A stretch of DNA of 6,435 bases from Chloroflexota bacterium (GTDB taxonomy: Bacteria; Chloroflexota; UBA4733), in NCBI GenBank assembly GCA_025449435.1, contig JANWJO010000088.1, forward strand, positions 1-6,435, given 5' to 3'. Each line of letters opens with the position of its first letter. The first letter of the stretch is position 1. Of the stretch, positions 5,833 through 6,435 are shown in pieces. Both the position numbers and the translations under genes were made by a program. The notes under the pieces are model-generated. The model was not told where the DNA came from, ran no database searches, and saw only the letters and a program-made list of their open reading frames with translations.

Positions 5833-5859
5833 GTCGAACGGGGAATGTCGAATTCGACA
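5833..5859 (-). promoter_or_regulatory. Probable ECF42-dependent promoter of the DGPF-sigma-kinase operon
   Basis: On the minus strand TGTCGA (5854-5859) is separated by 17 bp from CGAC (5833-5836). As I recall, ECF42 target promoters carry TGTCGA in the -35 and CGA/TC in the -10 region, so both elements and the spacing fit. The site lies 74 bp upstream of the DGPF start codon. It implies that the sigma factor transcribes its own operon. Confidence 0.75.
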
Positions 5860-5875
5860 GTGGGTCGTGCTCGCG

Positions 5876-5902
5876 CCGGGTGCTCGCCCAAAGGGCACCC
5901 GG
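5876..5902. repeat. Inverted repeat, 8-bp arms
   Basis: CCGGGTGC (5876-5883) and GCACCCGG (5895-5902) are perfect inverted arms around an 11-nt loop, which can alternatively pair internally as GCCC-AAA-GGGC. GCACCCGG occurs again at 5908-5915, at the edge of the larger palindrome, so the two structures may be parts of one element. It sits just upstream of the ECF42-type promoter. Confidence 0.55.
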
Positions 5903-5914
5903 GGCATGCACCCG

Positions 5915-6019
5915 GTCTCCCCTTGGCGGGGGGGCGAGCGGCTGGCAGTGCGCGGCCTGCGTGAAACCGGCACGAAGGCCGCGTCCGTCCGGCGCAACGT
6001 CCCCCCCGCCGGGGGGGAC
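5915..6019. repeat. 105-nt near-continuous imperfect palindrome (fold-back or REP/MITE-like element)
   Basis: The element is centred on 5967. Its tip is CGTG (5960-5963)/CACG (5971-5974) with a 7-nt loop, then a G-A mismatch, then the perfect 8-bp CGCGGCCT (5951-5958)/AGGCCGCG (5976-5983). Further out, GCTGG (5941-5945) pairs with CCGGC (5989-5993), and GGCGGGGGGG (5925-5934) with CCCCCCCGCC (6001-6010). CCCC (5919-5922) pairs with GGGG (6013-6016) and GTC with GAC at the ends. The right arm is itself a perfect hairpin: ten-base arms at 5998-6007 and 6011-6020 around GCC. It has no coding potential that looks real. It could be a mobile fold-back element, a structured RNA or a transcription barrier behind the GNAT gene. 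The adjoining 6020-6099 shows nothing recognisable. Confidence 0.6.
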
Positions 6020-6099
6020 GGCAGGGGGGTCAACCTTCGTACCCCGCTCGATTGACTTGTAGGGAAAAGGAAGAGCGATCTCGGAAGGGGGTGGGTCGC

Positions 6100-6435
6100 C
6101 TACCGCTTGGCGCGATACCAATAGGTGTAGGCGTTGCGGAAGCCAAACCTGGCGTACAGGCGCTGCGCAGGGGTGTTCTCCTCGACCACTGCCAGGAAAG
6201 AATGGCTTGCGCCAGCCTGGCGGCCCCAGTGCAGCAAGCCTTGCACCAACGCTGCGCCCAAACCACCATGGCGGCGGGAGCTATCCACCACAACATCCCA
6301 CAGGCTCGCGTAGCCGCACTCCACCACCACCAGTCCAACGGCCACGATGGCGCCATCGATCACCAGCGAGCCGAAGCGGTGCTCGGGGATGATCCGCTGT
6401 AACAGCGCACGCAACAGCGGTACGAACGGCCGGTC
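6100..6435 (-). CDS. GNAT-family N-acetyltransferase, C-terminal part (5' end outside window)
   Basis: The frame is open from the right edge to TAG at 6100-6102, giving 111 visible residues. GNAT motif A is visible as LWDVVVDSSRRHGGLGAALVQGLL, with the acetyl-CoA pyrophosphate loop R-x-x-G-x-G (RHGGLG). Motif B is NTPAQRLYARFGF. The ending AYTYWYRAKR resembles proteins annotated as small GNATs with a YWYR tail. The upstream beta strands (RFGSLVIDGAIVAVGLVVVE) are also present. The protein transfers an acetyl group from acetyl-CoA to an amine; the substrate cannot be read from this part. A TTG at 6412-6414 is not taken as the start because the frame continues to the edge and the fold needs more N-terminal sequence. 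Confidence 0.88.
   Translation of the reverse strand, partial: DRPFVPLLRALLQRIIPEHRFGSLVIDGAIVAVGLVVVECGYASLWDVVVDSSRRHGGLGAALVQGLLHWGRQAGASHSFLAVVEENTPAQRLYARFGFRNAYTYWYRAKR

Noticed and set aside
5846..5877. Plus-strand ECF42 promoter from the other half of the palindrome
   Set aside because: At 17 bp downstream on the plus strand the sequence is GCTC, not CG[AT]C, and no plus-strand gene follows.
5998..6020. Intrinsic terminator for the GNAT gene
   Set aside because: The stem is very strong, but the minus-strand sequence after it is GTTGCGCC, with no run of T. A transcription-blocking role remains possible but is not a canonical terminator.

Overview
The window is a GC-rich bacterial chromosomal segment. 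Every complete gene lies on the minus strand, so transcription runs from high to low coordinates. Gene content suggests a member of Chloroflexota: a DUF2089/SHOCT-like pair, an ECF42 sigma factor with a DGPF partner, and a cytoplasmic Asp-box protein coupled to a MoaD-like protein. Actinomycetota also carry several of these families, so the taxon is an inference.

Reading in the direction of transcription from the right edge, the first gene is the C-terminal part of a GNAT acetyltransferase (6100-6435, 5' end outside the window). Next comes a 341-bp gene-free stretch (5759-6099). It holds a 105-nt near-continuous imperfect palindrome (5915-6019), a smaller hairpin (5876-5902) and a promoter that matches the ECF42 signature (-35 TGTCGA, 17-bp spacer, -10 CGAC; 5833-5859). 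This promoter would drive a DGPF/YCII protein (5357-5758), an ECF42-type sigma factor with the long C-terminal helical extension (4022-5302) and a FlaR-like P-loop kinase (3414-4034) that overlaps the sigma gene by 13 nt. The arrangement suggests an autoregulated sigma-factor module.

The second cluster (1160-3323) is translationally coupled. A cytoplasmic six-bladed Asp-box protein overlaps a MoaD/ThiS-like ubiquitin-fold protein through ATGA, and that gene overlaps a DUF4232 lipoprotein through TGATG. The first pair looks like a conserved functional couple of unknown role. The lipoprotein may simply share the transcript.

The third cluster (75-1014) has its own AT-rich promoter region with an exact 11-bp direct repeat spaced 21 bp. 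It encodes a SHOCT-like protein carrying four 29-residue HGVD repeats, then a DUF2089 helix-turn-helix protein whose zinc-ribbon cysteines are missing and whose C-terminus carries a related SHOCT-like module. The two probably form a regulator/partner pair. At the extreme left, 45 nt on the plus strand look like the end of a convergent membrane-protein gene.

The parts most worth following up are the repeat protein with its regulator and operator-like repeats, the ECF42 promoter with its unusual kinase partner, and the fold-back element.
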